Below are positions 18,096 through 30,273 of a stretch of 64,000 bases of DNA, one piece after another (position 1 is the stretch's first letter; every line of letters begins with the position of its first letter). The DNA comes from Lysobacteraceae bacterium (GTDB lineage: Bacteria > Pseudomonadota > Gammaproteobacteria > Xanthomonadales > Xanthomonadaceae): the NCBI GenBank assembly GCA_003241895.1, contig QBLY01000003.1:150053-214052 (forward strand), written 5' to 3'. Under the pieces are notes generated by a model that was given only the letters and a program-made list of their open reading frames with translations, had not been told where the DNA came from and made no database searches. The translations under genes were made by a program, and so were the position numbers.

Positions 18096-18311
18096 TCAGT
18101 CGTCGCGGCGAATGGCGCGCGGCGGATTGATCCAGTGCACGGTAACGCCGGCGTCCTGGTTGGCACGGTTGATGGCATCCACGTAGTCCCGTTCGACGGT
18201 GACGCGGGACGACGACGCCCCGGGTGCCTTCGCTGTCTCGGGGTTGCTGGCGCACGCCGCCAGCAGCAGGCTGAAAGCGATCATTGCCGCGGTCGTGCGG
18301 ACGGTGTTCAT
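18096..18311 (-). CDS. small putative lipoprotein (71 aa)
   Basis: A signal peptide with lipobox LLLAAC places the lipid Cys at about residue 20. The mature peptide is about 50 residues, rich in Ser/Ala then charged (RVTVERDYVDAINRANQDAG, VTVHWINPP). It follows truD by 37 nt on the same strand and converges on smr with 6 nt between stops. The INRAN..GV.V.W pattern is seen in short Xanthomonadaceae lipoproteins as far as I recall; no function known. Confidence 0.75.
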   Translation of the reverse strand: MNTVRTTAAMIAFSLLLAACASNPETAKAPGASSSRVTVERDYVDAINRANQDAGVTVHWINPPRAIRRDD

Positions 18312-18348
18312 GGTGACCTCCTCGAAGGCTCTAAACCGACGGCCAAGG

Positions 18349-19431
18349 TTACTCCGCCGGTTCGTCCGCGCAAGTGTCCGGGGCGACCGAACCGTCGACA
18401 GCCCGTGGTCCGCGGCCGGGCTCGGCCACGTCGCCCAGCGCCTCCAGCAGGCCGGTGGCGTAGGCGCCCGGCGGCAGCGTGAATTCGAGCAGAAGCTGGT
18501 CCGGCTCGGGCCACTGCCAGCGCAGGTCAGCCACCCGCACGCGCAGGGCGCGGCGCTCCTGCTTCATGCCCGCCGCCTCCAGGCCGGCGCGCAGGTCGGC
18601 GAAGGGCGCCAGCGCCGCGTCTTCGGCACTGCGCACGTCGGCCTGCGGCCGCAGCTCGCCCAAACCCCACATCGGACCGGTCGGGTGGATGTCCTGGCGG
18701 GCCGCCCGCGCCCGGATCTCGTCGGTGGCCGGCTCGGGGCCGAATACGCTCTGGGTGCCGTCGAGCATCCACACTTCGCCCTCGCCTCCGCTGGCCCAGT
18801 CCCCACGCATGACGCGGGCGGCAAGCGCGGCGTTGAACATCTGCGAACGCGCGGCCGACAGATAGATCGAACGCTGGTCGCGGTGCACCCGCTGGCCCGC
18901 GAACATGCGCCGCGCCGCCTCGACGTTGTCGCCTTCGCGGCCGAACCGCTGGTTGCCGAAGTAATTGGGGATTCCCTGTACGGCGATCGCCTCGAGGCGC
19001 GCTTCGACCGCAGCCCTGTCACCGACCACGTCGCGCAGCCGGAGCACGAAGCGGTTGCCCTTGAGCGCGCCTCGCGGCAGCTTGCGGTTGTGCCAGGTGG
19101 ACGCCAGCACGCGAAGGTCGTCCGACACCAGGCCTGCCAGGTCGGGCGCCACGCGCTTGGGGAAGTGCACCGAGAAACGCTGGCGCGTCACCGCATGGCG
19201 GTCCTTCATGCCGGCGTAGCCCACGCCCATGTCCTGGATGCCGGCCCATCGGGCGATGCGCTTGGCGGCGAACGAGGTGTTCATGCCGCGCTTCTCCACG
19301 GTCAGCAGCAGGTGCTCGCCCTGCCCCGTCGGCTCGAAGCCGTCGATTTCCTCGACCTGGAAATCCTCCGGCTCCACCCGGTAGCGCGCCTGCAGCACGG
19401 CGTCGCCGTGGGCGCGCGGCAGCAGGCTCAC
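18349..19431 (-). CDS. truD: tRNA pseudouridine(13) synthase TruD
   Basis: The GTG start at 19431 overlaps the ispF TGA (GTGA) and gives 360 residues; the track start at 19770 lies inside ispF. TruD isomerises U13 of tRNA-Glu. Seen: [21 protein letters not shown], the catalytic-Asp motif [18 protein letters not shown], and the [14 protein letters not shown] substrate-binding segment followed by the TRUD insertion domain. It belongs to the ispD-ispF-truD block. Confidence 0.96.
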   Translation of the reverse strand: MSLLPRAHGDAVLQARYRVEPEDFQVEEIDGFEPTGQGEHLLLTVEKRGMNTSFAAKRIARWAGIQDMGVGYAGMKDRHAVTRQRFSVHFPKRVAPDLAGLVSDDLRVLASTWHNRKLPRGALKGNRFVLRLRDVVGDRAAVEARLEAIAVQGIPNYFGNQRFGREGDNVEAARRMFAGQRVHRDQRSIYLSAARSQMFNAALAARVMRGDWASGGEGEVWMLDGTQSVFGPEPATDEIRARAARQDIHPTGPMWGLGELRPQADVRSAEDAALAPFADLRAGLEAAGMKQERRALRVRVADLRWQWPEPDQLLLEFTLPPGAYATGLLEALGDVAEPGRGPRAVDGSVAPDTCADEPAE

Positions 19432-19913
19432 GCGCGCACCAGCAGGGCCACGGCCATGGCCGCCAGGCCTTCGCCGCGACCGGTGAAGCCAAGCCGTTCG
19501 GACGTGGTGGCCTTCACGCTGATGTCGTCCAGCGCCACGCCCAGGTCGGCCGCGAGGTTGGCGCGCATCGCCGCGGCGTGCGGCGACACCTTCGGGCGCT
19601 CGCACACCACGGTGATGTCGGCATTGCCCAGGCGCCAGCCGCGCTCGGCCACCAGCGCCGCGCAATGGCGCAGGAACAGGCGGCTGTCGGCGTCCTGCCA
19701 GCGCGGGTCGGTCGGCGGGAAATGCACGCCGATGTCGCCCAGCGCCAGTGCGCCCAGCAGCGCATCGCACAGCGCGTGGATGACCACGTCGCCGTCCGAA
19801 TGCGCCAGCACGCCGCAGTCGTGCGCGATGCGCACGCCGCCCAGCACCACGTGGTCGCCGTCGCCGAAGGCATGCACGTCATAGCCTTGGCCGATCCTCA
19901 CGCTGTTGGTCAT
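19428..19913 (-). CDS. ispF: 2-C-methyl-D-erythritol 2,4-cyclodiphosphate synthase
   Basis: IspF cyclises CDP-ME-2-phosphate in the MEP isoprenoid pathway. ATG 19913 with the purine-rich AAGGAAAAAA just upstream gives the normal 161 residues; the track start adds 16 codons. Seen: [11 protein letters not shown] with zinc ligands Asp and His, [26 protein letters not shown] and [20 protein letters not shown]. The gene lies 31 nt downstream of ispD. Confidence 0.98.
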   Translation of the reverse strand: MTNSVRIGQGYDVHAFGDGDHVVLGGVRIAHDCGVLAHSDGDVVIHALCDALLGALALGDIGVHFPPTDPRWQDADSRLFLRHCAALVAERGWRLGNADITVVCERPKVSPHAAAMRANLAADLGVALDDISVKATTSERLGFTGRGEGLAAMAVALLVRA

Positions 19914-19944
19914 TTTTTTCCTTTTTGCCGCGGCAAAATACCAA

Positions 19945-20631
19945 TCAATCCATATTCCCAAGAATGAACTCAGCCAGCGGCAGATCGGCTGGCGTGGTCA
20001 CCTTGATGTTGTCTTCGCTGCCTTCCACCAGGCACGGGCGCAGGCCCAGGCGCTCCATGGCCATGGCTTCGTCGGTGATCTTGACGCCGGCGCGAAGCGC
20101 GGCCTGTAGCGCACGGGTCAGGCCGCCGCGCCGGAACAGCTGGGGCGTAAGTGCGCGCCACAGCCATTCGCGCGGTTCGGTGGCCTGGCTGTGGCCCAGG
20201 TGGTCGGAACGCTTGAGCGTGTCGCGCACGGGCGCCGCCAGCAGCGCACCCACGGGGTCGGCCTGGCCCACCGCCAGCAGGCGGGCCAGGTCGAGCGCAC
20301 GCAGGCAGGGGCGCGCGGCGTCGTGCACCAGCACCCACTGGTCGTCGTCCACCGTGCCCGGCAGGGCCATCAGGCCAGCCAGCACCGAGTCGGCGCGCTC
20401 GGTGCCGCCGATGCAGGTGATCACGGGCTTGCCGCCGATCTCGCGCCAGCCCGGCCAATAGGCGTCGTCGTGCGACAGCGCCACCACCACGCCGTCCACG
20501 CTGTCGTGGTTGAGCACGGCGCGCAGGCTGTGTTCGATCACGCTGCGGCCCGCCAGCGGCGAATACTGCTTGGGCCGCTCACCGCCGAAGCGCATGCCGC
20601 GACCCGCCGCCGGAACCACCGCCCAGGTCAC
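19945..20631 (-). CDS. ispD: 2-C-methyl-D-erythritol 4-phosphate cytidylyltransferase
   Basis: IspD makes CDP-ME from MEP and CTP. The 228-residue protein has [22 protein letters not shown] (nucleotide-binding loop), [22 protein letters not shown] and [12 protein letters not shown]. Its ATG overlaps the ftsB stop (ATGA). ispD and ispF are separate genes, as in most gammaproteobacteria. Confidence 0.97.
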   Translation of the reverse strand: MTWAVVPAAGRGMRFGGERPKQYSPLAGRSVIEHSLRAVLNHDSVDGVVVALSHDDAYWPGWREIGGKPVITCIGGTERADSVLAGLMALPGTVDDDQWVLVHDAARPCLRALDLARLLAVGQADPVGALLAAPVRDTLKRSDHLGHSQATEPREWLWRALTPQLFRRGGLTRALQAALRAGVKITDEAMAMERLGLRPCLVEGSEDNIKVTTPADLPLAEFILGNMD

Positions 20632-20969
20632 GGCTGCGGCTCCGGCGCCGGCGTGTCCAGCGCCTTTTCGACGCGCCGGGCGCCAACCTTGGCGGGCTCG
20701 ACGACGCGGTAGAAGGTTTCGCCGGGCTTGATCATGCCCAGTTCGCTGCGGGCGCGGTCTTCCACCGCGGCGGCGCCCGACTTGAGGTCCTCGACTTCCG
20801 CCGACAGTGCATCGTTGCGCTGCTGCGAACGCGCGTTCTCGGCGCGCTGGGCACTGACGCGCACGTCAAGTGCGCGCGCTTCGCCCAGGCCACCCTCGCC
20901 CCACCAAAGCTTCACCTGCAGGCCCACCAGGGCCAGCAGCAGCAGGGCAAGGACCCACCAGCGGCGCAA
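20628..20969 (-). CDS. ftsB: cell division protein FtsB
   Basis: The 113-residue bitopic protein has one N-terminal membrane helix (about 4-22), a periplasmic coiled coil (about 30-75) and the FtsB signature ERARSELGM-like segment (EDRARSELGMIKPGETFYRVV). FtsB forms the FtsQLB divisome complex. The start is TTG at 20969, 10 nt after the eno stop; no ATG or GTG fits, so the rare start is probably real. It sits between eno and ispD, the usual position. Confidence 0.94.
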   Translation of the reverse strand: MRRWWVLALLLLALVGLQVKLWWGEGGLGEARALDVRVSAQRAENARSQQRNDALSAEVEDLKSGAAAVEDRARSELGMIKPGETFYRVVEPAKVGARRVEKALDTPAPEPQP

Positions 20970-20979
20970 GGGCGTGGGC

Positions 20980-22426
<1,447 letters not shown>

Positions 22427-22431
22427 TCTTC

Positions 22432-23264
22432 CTATTCCTGCATCTCGAGGAAACCATTGCGCTTGGTGATGCGGTCAAGCTCCAGCAGCGTGGCCAGCAG
22501 CGCTTCCATTTTCGCCAGCGGCCAGGCATTGGGGCCGTCGCTGAGCGCCTTGGACGGGTCGGGATGGGTTTCCATGAAGATGCCGCTGATGCCCACGGCC
22601 ATGGCCGCGCGCGCCAGCACCGGCACGAACTCGCGCTGGCCGCCGGACTTGCCGTCCATGCCGCCGGGCAGCTGCACCGAATGGGTGGCGTCGAACACCA
22701 CCGGGCAGCCGGTGTCGCGCATCACGCTGAGCGAGCGCATGTCGCTGACCAGGTTGTTGTAGCCGAAGCTGGCGCCGCGCTCGCAGGCCATGATCTGCGT
22801 ATTGCCGGTGGCCAGGGCCTTGGCGGTGACGTGCTTCATTTCCCAGGGCGAGAGGAACTGGCCCTTCTTGATATTCACCGGCTTGCCGGCGCTGGCAACC
22901 TTCTGGATGAAGTCGGTCTGCCGGCACAGGAAGGCCGGCGTCTGCAGCACGTCCACCACGGAAGTGACTTCATCGAGCGGCGTGTACTCGTGCACGTCGG
23001 TCAGCACCGGCACGCCAAGCTGGCGCTTCACTTCGGACAGCACCTTCAGGCCCGCTTCCAGGCCGGGGCCGCGGAAGCTGGTGCCCGAGGTGCGGTTGGC
23101 CTTGTCGAAGCTGGACTTGAAGATGAAGGGGATGCCGAGCTTGCCGGTGATTTCCTGCAGGCGGCCGGCCGTTTCCATCTGCAGCTCGAGGGATTCGATC
23201 ACGCAGGGGCCGGCGATGAGGAAGAAGGGCTGGTCGAGGCCCGCTTTGAATCCGCACAGCTCCA

Positions 23265-23265
<1 letters not shown>
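22432..23265 (-). CDS. kdsA: 3-deoxy-8-phosphooctulonate (KDO-8-P) synthase, metal-type
   Basis: KdsA condenses PEP with arabinose 5-phosphate for LPS Kdo. The 277-residue protein has [66 protein letters not shown] and [15 protein letters not shown]. The Cys in GPCVIES is the metal ligand of class II (Aquifex-type) enzymes, where E. coli has Asn, so this one is expected to need a divalent metal. Its ATG overlaps the pyrG stop by 1 nt (TGATG). Confidence 0.96.
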
Positions 23266-25058
<1,793 letters not shown>

Positions 25059-25151
25059 TCAATGGCTTGCAAAAGGGCCGCTTGACCGCTTCCGGTGCCG
25101 CGCCCATCCTTCGGCCTCGCGCCTGCATCCTGCCCTCCCGAGCCCCGCACA

Positions 25152-27041
25152 ATGAATACCCGCTACAACGCCGCCGACATCGAAGTGCTTTCGGGCCTGG
25201 ACCCGGTCAAGCGCCGCCCCGGCATGTACACCGACACCACCCGGCCCAACCACCTGGCCCAGGAAGTGATCGACAACTCGGTGGACGAGGCGCTCGGCGG
25301 CTTCGCCAAGACCGTGGACGTGACGATTTTCACCGACGGCAGCTGCGAGGTGATCGACGACGGCCGCGGCATGCCGGTGGACATCCACCCCGAGGAAAAA
25401 ATCCCGGGCATCGAGCTGATCATGACCCGCCTGCACGCCGGCGGTAAGTTCAGCGGCAAGAACTACACGTTCTCGGGCGGCCTGCACGGCGTGGGCGTGA
25501 GCGTGGTGAACGCGCTGTCGAAGCGGGTCGAGGTGGTGATCCGCCGCGAAGGCCAGGAACACCGCATGGAGTTCCGCGACGGCGACCGCAGCTCGGCGCT
25601 GGAAGTGGTCGGCACCGTGGGCAAGCGCAACACCGGCACCCGGCTGCGCTTCTGGCCCGACCCCAAGTACTTCGACACGCCCAAGATCCACGCCAAGTCG
25701 CTGCGCCACCTGCTGCGCGCCAAGGCGGTGCTGTGCCCGGGCCTGACCGTCAAACTGTTCGACGAGGCCACCGGCGAGCGCAACGAGTGGTACTACGAGA
25801 ATGGCCTGCGCGACTACCTGCGCGGCGAACTGGTGGGCCGCGACCTGCTGCCGGCCGAACTCTTCGTCGGCCACGTCAACAAGGACACCGAGGTGGTGGA
25901 CTGGGCGGTGGCCTGGGTGCCCGACGGCGAATTGGTGCAGGAAAGCTACGTCAACCTCATCCCCACCGCCCAGGGCGGCACCCACGTGAACGGCCTGCGT
26001 TCGGGTTTCACCGACGCGCTGCGCGAGTTCTGCGATTTCCGCAACCTGCTGCCGCGCGGCGTGAAGCTGGCGCCCGAGGACGTCTGGGACCGGGTGAGCT
26101 ACGTGCTCAGCATCAAGCTCACCGACCCGCAGTTCAGCGGCCAGACCAAGGAGCGCCTCAGCTCGCGCCAGGCCGCGGCCTTCGTGGAAAACGCGTCGCA
26201 CGACGCGTTCTCGCTCTGGCTCAACCAGCACGTCGAAACCGGCCTGCAGATCGCCCAGCTGGCCATCGACCGCGCTTCGGCGCGCCTGAAGACCGAGAAG
26301 CAGGTCACCCGCAAGAAGATCACCCAGGGCCCCGCCCTGCCCGGCAAGCTGGCCGACTGCATCAGCCAGGACCTGGGCCGCACCGAACTGTTCCTGGTGG
26401 AAGGCGACTCCGCCGGCGGCAGCGCGCGCCAAGCCCGCGACAAGGAGTTCCAGGCCATCCTGCCGCTGCGCGGCAAGATCCTCAACACCTGGGAAGTCGA
26501 ATCGTCGGGCGTGCTGGCGTCCAACGAAGTGCACGACCTGGCCGTGGCCATCGGCTGCGATCCGGGCACCGACAACATCGACGGCCTGCGCTATGGCAAG
26601 GTGATCATCCTGGCCGACGCCGACTCCGACGGCCTGCATATCGCCACCCTGCTGGCGGCGCTGTTCCTGCGTCATTTCCCGGCCCTGGTGCGCGCGGGCA
26701 ACATCTTCGTGGCGATGCCGCCGCTGTTCCGGGTGGACGTGGGCAAGCAGGTGTTCTACGCGCTGGACGAAGAAGAGAAGCGCATCCTGCTCGACCGCAT
26801 CGAGAAGGAAAAGATCCGCGGCCAGGTCAACGTCACCCGCTTCAAGGGCCTGGGCGAGATGAACCCGGTGCAGCTGCGTGAATCCACCATCCACCCCGAC
26901 ACCCGCCGGCTGGTGCAGCTGACGGTGGACGACGCCGAGCTGACCCGGGGCTTGATGGACATGCTGCTGGCCAAGAAGCGCGCCGGCGACCGCAAGGCCT
27001 GGCTCGAGGCCAAGGGCGACCTGGCGTCGCTAGAGGTCTGA
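25152..27041 (+). CDS. parE: DNA topoisomerase IV subunit B
   Basis: ParE is the ATPase subunit of topoisomerase IV. ATG 25152 (MNTRYNAADIEVLSGLDPV) gives 629 residues; the track start is 19 codons early. GHKL ATP-site motifs: EVIDNSVDEALGG, DDGRGMPVDIH and SGGLHGVGVSVVNALS. The QTK loop (GQTKERLSS), TOPRIM EGDSAGGSA, LRGKILN and DADSDGLHIATLL are intact. Length and a short C-terminus fit ParE rather than GyrB. It is divergent from pyrG across 162 nt. Confidence 0.97.
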   Translation: MNTRYNAADIEVLSGLDPVKRRPGMYTDTTRPNHLAQEVIDNSVDEALGGFAKTVDVTIFTDGSCEVIDDGRGMPVDIHPEEKIPGIELIMTRLHAGGKFSGKNYTFSGGLHGVGVSVVNALSKRVEVVIRREGQEHRMEFRDGDRSSALEVVGTVGKRNTGTRLRFWPDPKYFDTPKIHAKSLRHLLRAKAVLCPGLTVKLFDEATGERNEWYYENGLRDYLRGELVGRDLLPAELFVGHVNKDTEVVDWAVAWVPDGELVQESYVNLIPTAQGGTHVNGLRSGFTDALREFCDFRNLLPRGVKLAPEDVWDRVSYVLSIKLTDPQFSGQTKERLSSRQAAAFVENASHDAFSLWLNQHVETGLQIAQLAIDRASARLKTEKQVTRKKITQGPALPGKLADCISQDLGRTELFLVEGDSAGGSARQARDKEFQAILPLRGKILNTWEVESSGVLASNEVHDLAVAIGCDPGTDNIDGLRYGKVIILADADSDGLHIATLLAALFLRHFPALVRAGNIFVAMPPLFRVDVGKQVFYALDEEEKRILLDRIEKEKIRGQVNVTRFKGLGEMNPVQLRESTIHPDTRRLVQLTVDDAELTRGLMDMLLAKKRAGDRKAWLEAKGDLASLEV

Positions 27042-27354
27042 GTCCGCGGGGCAAGATCCCGATCATCCGGGCCTTGCGCCTGCCGCAGGCCCTGACGGAC
27101 AGGACCTGCCGTGGGGCGTCAGCACGGTCAGCTTTCGACCTCACCCGACCGCCGCCCCGCGCCGGTTGCGCCCGCCGCAGCGGCGGCCAAGTCATTGAAC
27201 GCCAACGTACAAACGGGAAAGACGAGAGCCGGCCACGCTCCGCCGCCACCGGCACGATTATTGCTTGGGTTGTTCCCAATCACTCTGACGCCCACCCGGG
27301 CCGCCAAGGGCAGGTACCCATGCGACACGCCCGACGCGGCCCCACGAGAAACCC
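27042..27354. other. 313-nt intergenic stretch between parE and the exported orphan
   Basis: It holds a hairpin just after parE, a small dyad TTGGGttgttCCCAA at 27265-27279, and the 5' leader of the next gene. I see no credible ORF or RNA gene in it. Confidence 0.5.
27069..27092 (+). terminator. hairpin after parE
   Basis: GGGCCT-T-GCG, loop CCTGC, CGC-AGGCCC forms a bulged 9-bp stem 27 nt after the stop. No T-run follows, so it is a candidate only. Confidence 0.35.
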
Positions 27355-28182
27355 ATGATGTCTCCACGCAAGGGCGGCCCCACGCAGCCCCTCATCCTCA
27401 CGCTGGCCGGTCTGGCGTTCGCCGCGGCCTTGGCCGTGGGCCTGCAGGCCAGCGAGCGGGCCAGCAGCGAAGCGCGTCTTTACGGATACACCGTGCTCGC
27501 GGGCCCGGCGTCTGCGGACTGCGGATTCGACTACATCGACCTCACCCACGCCGGAGCTCCGGTCAGCCTGCAGCCTGTCCGCGCCGACGCGGCCAGTGAT
27601 GACGGCGGCGCGGTGTTGGCCTTCGAGCAGCCCTTCGAGCTCTACCAGTCCCCGGTGAGCACTTGGGTGGTTTCGGGCAATGGCTACCTGGCCGCCGCGG
27701 AATCGCTGGCGGTCGAAGACGGCGCCGACTTCAGCAACGACTGCAACCTGCCGGTGCGCGCCGACAACGCGGCGGCCAGCCAAAACCGCATCTACGTCTA
27801 CCACGACGACCTGCGCCAGCGCGCCGGCGGTGAAGTGCGGCAGGCCTACTTCCCCGACTGCCCGCGCAACAGCGCCAGCGGGCACCCGGAAGCCTGCACG
27901 GTGGTGGAATGGAACGGGTTCGAACGCGTTGAGCCGATTCCCAGCAGTCGCCCGCTTCGGGCGCAGGCCGTGCTCTACCACGACAGCCAGGGCATCGCGC
28001 TGCAGTATGCGTCGGTGGACGACAGCGCTGCCGCCCAGGCCACGATAGGCCTGCAGGGTTTCGACGCACGCGCCGCCACCCAGGCCGGCTGCAACCAGCG
28101 CAGCAAGGTCGCAGCGGGGCAAGCCATCTGCTTCTTCGATCCGCGCCATCGCCCGCGCGCACGCGTGGCGGCCGCGGACTGA
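27355..28182 (+). CDS. exported protein of unknown function
   Basis: The 275-residue protein starts MM; the second ATG at 27358 is equally possible. One hydrophobic N-terminal segment (LILTLAGLAFAAALAVGL) is a signal peptide or anchor. The mature part has PFELYQSPVSTWVVSGNGYL, a pattern seen in nidogen-like or similar beta-sandwich modules of secreted proteins, then NDCNLPV, YVYHDDL, CPRNS..CTVVEWNGFE, AVLYHDSQGIALQY and a Cys pair near the C-terminus (GCNQRSK, AICFFD). Six cysteines suggest disulfides. It is probably monocistronic. No family assigned. Confidence 0.72.
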   Translation: MMSPRKGGPTQPLILTLAGLAFAAALAVGLQASERASSEARLYGYTVLAGPASADCGFDYIDLTHAGAPVSLQPVRADAASDDGGAVLAFEQPFELYQSPVSTWVVSGNGYLAAAESLAVEDGADFSNDCNLPVRADNAAASQNRIYVYHDDLRQRAGGEVRQAYFPDCPRNSASGHPEACTVVEWNGFERVEPIPSSRPLRAQAVLYHDSQGIALQYASVDDSAAAQATIGLQGFDARAATQAGCNQRSKVAAGQAICFFDPRHRPRARVAAAD

Positions 28183-28195
28183 CCGAACGGGCGCC

Positions 28196-28972
28196 TCAGG
28201 CCAGCGCGTCGCGCAGCAAAGACCCGACCACACCCTGCAGCCGCTGCGCCCGTGACGCATCGTAGCGGCCGGTGGTTTCATCCATGTAGGTGGCCTGCGC
28301 CAGCTCGAGTTGCACCGCGTCCACGCCTTCGGCCGGCCGCCCGTAGTGGCGCGTGATGTAGCCGCCCTTGAAGCGGCCGTTGCAGACCCAGCTGTAATCC
28401 GACTGCGCCGCCAACAGGGCTTCCAGCCGCGCCTGCAGGGCCGGCGCGCAGCTGGTGCCGGCGGCCGTGCCCAGGTTGAAGTCGGGCAGCCGCCCCTCGA
28501 AAAGGAACGGCACGACGCTGCGGATGGAATGCCCTTCCCACAGCACCACCCGCCCGTGCAGGCCGTGCAGGCGCGCGAGCTCGGCGCCAAGCGCATCGTG
28601 GTATGGCTTCCAGTAGCGCTCGACGCGGTCCGCCACCTCGCCCGCAGAGGGCTCCTGCCCGGGCAGGTAGACCGGCTCGCCGGTGAAGCGCTGCACCGGG
28701 CACAGCCCGGTGGTTTTCTGGCCCGGGTAGAGCGACAGGTCGTCGGGCGGACGGTTGAGGTCGACCACGTAGCGCGAGTGGACCGGCACCAGCAGCGATG
28801 CGCCAAGCTGCCGCGCGAAATCGTACAGGCGCCCCACGAACCAGTCGGTATCGGGCACGCCCCGCGCGTGGTCCGTCATGCGCCTGGCCATGTCTTCGGG
28901 CAGTGCGGTGCCGTCGTGCGGCAGGCTCACCAGCAGCGGCGTGGTGCCGCGATGCAGGGTGAACACGTCCAA
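28196..28972 (-). CDS. hutG: N-formylglutamate deformylase (HutG-like amidohydrolase)
   Basis: The 258-residue protein belongs to the N-formylglutamate amidohydrolase family: LLVSLPHDGTALPEDM, DTDWFVGRLYDFA, VHSRYVVDLNRPPDDLSLYPGQ, LWEGHSIRSVVPFLFEG and GGYITRHYGRP. The His, Asp and Glu ligands expected for the zinc site are present. In histidine degradation it converts N-formylglutamate to glutamate and formate. No other hut gene is visible; it lies 3 nt downstream of a D-amino-acid-dehydrogenase-like gene on the same strand, so its substrate here may differ. Confidence 0.88.
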   Translation of the reverse strand: MDVFTLHRGTTPLLVSLPHDGTALPEDMARRMTDHARGVPDTDWFVGRLYDFARQLGASLLVPVHSRYVVDLNRPPDDLSLYPGQKTTGLCPVQRFTGEPVYLPGQEPSAGEVADRVERYWKPYHDALGAELARLHGLHGRVVLWEGHSIRSVVPFLFEGRLPDFNLGTAAGTSCAPALQARLEALLAAQSDYSWVCNGRFKGGYITRHYGRPAEGVDAVQLELAQATYMDETTGRYDASRAQRLQGVVGSLLRDALA

Positions 28973-28975
28973 CGA

Positions 28976-30238
28976 TCAGGCCTGCGCCGTGAAGCGCGAA
29001 GGCGCGTAGGGCGCCGGATCGATCGGCGGCGCGCGGCCCTGCATCAGGTCGGCGATCACGCGGCCGGTGCCCGCGGCCATGCCCATGCCCATCATGCCGT
29101 GGCCGGTGGCCAGCCAAAGGTTGCTATGGCGCGGCGAACGGCCCAGCAGCGGCAGGTCGTCCACCACCATCGGCCGCCAGCCACACCATTCCTCGCGCTT
29201 GGCCGGGCCCACCGGTTCGTGCAGGTATTGGGCGGCGCCCCGCTCCAGCGCCGCCAGCCGCGTGCGGTTGAGGCGATCGTCGTAGCCACTGAACTCCATC
29301 GTGCTGCCCAGGCGGAAACCGTCGTCCCATGCCGTGACGCAGACGCTGCGCTCCTTCAGCACCAGCGGCCGGCGCGGCGCAACGGTGGGGCGGTCGTAGG
29401 TGATCGAGTAACCCTTGCCCGGCTGGATCGGGATGACCAGCCCCAGGCTTCGCGCGAACTGCGGTGACCACGCGCCCATCGCCATCAGCACCTTGCCGCC
29501 GGTGCGCCGGCCCTCGTTGGTCAGCACGGCGTCGATACCGCGGCGACCGCTTTCGAAGCCGGTGACGCTGACGCCCTCCTCGATCACGCCACCCGCCTCG
29601 CGCACCACCCGCGCCAGTTCGGCGGTGTAGCGTTCGGGCCGCAGCTGGGCGTCGCCGGGGAAATGGATGGCGCCTGCCATGCCGGGCCGCAGCGCTGGCT
29701 CGTCGGCGGCGAGTGCCGCGCCGTCCAGCACGCTGGCGCGGATACCCATCTCGGCCAGCAGCGGCAGGTCGCGCTGCTGCTTCTCCAGCGCCCGGGCGCT
29801 GCGGAACACGTAGTGGAAGCCGCTGGCCTGAAAGCCGCAGTCCAGGTCCTGGCCGAACACCAGGTCCTCGGTGAGCGCGCGCGACAGCTTCAACAGCGTG
29901 CCCTTGGCCAAGCCACTGGCGCGCCAGTCGCCGGCATTGCAGCGACGCGCTGCGGCCATCAGCCAACTGGCCAGCGCCGGATCCCAGCGCGGCTTGATGT
30001 AGAGCGGCGCCGAAGAGCTGAGCATCCAGCGAAGCGCCTGCCCCACCATGCCCGCGGCCGCCAGCGGCGGCGCATGGCTGGGCGTAAGCGTGCCGCAGTT
30101 GCCGTGCGACGCGCCGCCGCCCACCCGGGCCTGCTCCAGGATGCGGACCGACCGGCCTTCCGCCAGCAGGTAATGCGCGCAGGCAAGTCCGATCACGCCT
30201 CCACCAAGTATCAGGACTTCCGCGTCGTCGTTGCTCAT
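28976..30238 (-). CDS. DadA-like FAD-dependent amino-acid dehydrogenase
   Basis: The 420-residue flavoprotein starts with a Rossmann motif (LILGGGVIGLACAHYLLAEG) and belongs to the DAO/DadA family: GNCGTLTPSH, MAMGAWSPQFARSLG, IPIQPGKGYS and WLATGHGMMGMGMAAGTG. Family members oxidise D-amino acids or D-hydroxyproline, passing electrons to the respiratory chain. The pairing with a HutG-like hydrolase suggests an amino-acid catabolic unit, but the substrate cannot be read from sequence. Confidence 0.87.
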   Translation of the reverse strand: MSNDDAEVLILGGGVIGLACAHYLLAEGRSVRILEQARVGGGASHGNCGTLTPSHAPPLAAAGMVGQALRWMLSSSAPLYIKPRWDPALASWLMAAARRCNAGDWRASGLAKGTLLKLSRALTEDLVFGQDLDCGFQASGFHYVFRSARALEKQQRDLPLLAEMGIRASVLDGAALAADEPALRPGMAGAIHFPGDAQLRPERYTAELARVVREAGGVIEEGVSVTGFESGRRGIDAVLTNEGRRTGGKVLMAMGAWSPQFARSLGLVIPIQPGKGYSITYDRPTVAPRRPLVLKERSVCVTAWDDGFRLGSTMEFSGYDDRLNRTRLAALERGAAQYLHEPVGPAKREEWCGWRPMVVDDLPLLGRSPRHSNLWLATGHGMMGMGMAAGTGRVIADLMQGRAPPIDPAPYAPSRFTAQA

Positions 30239-30273
30239 GCCGTCATTCTACAGGGGCCGGGCCGCAGCCCGGA

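Noticed and set aside
25059-26894. 611-aa minus-strand ORF antisense to parE
   Set aside because: Composition-driven shadow of parE; no motif.
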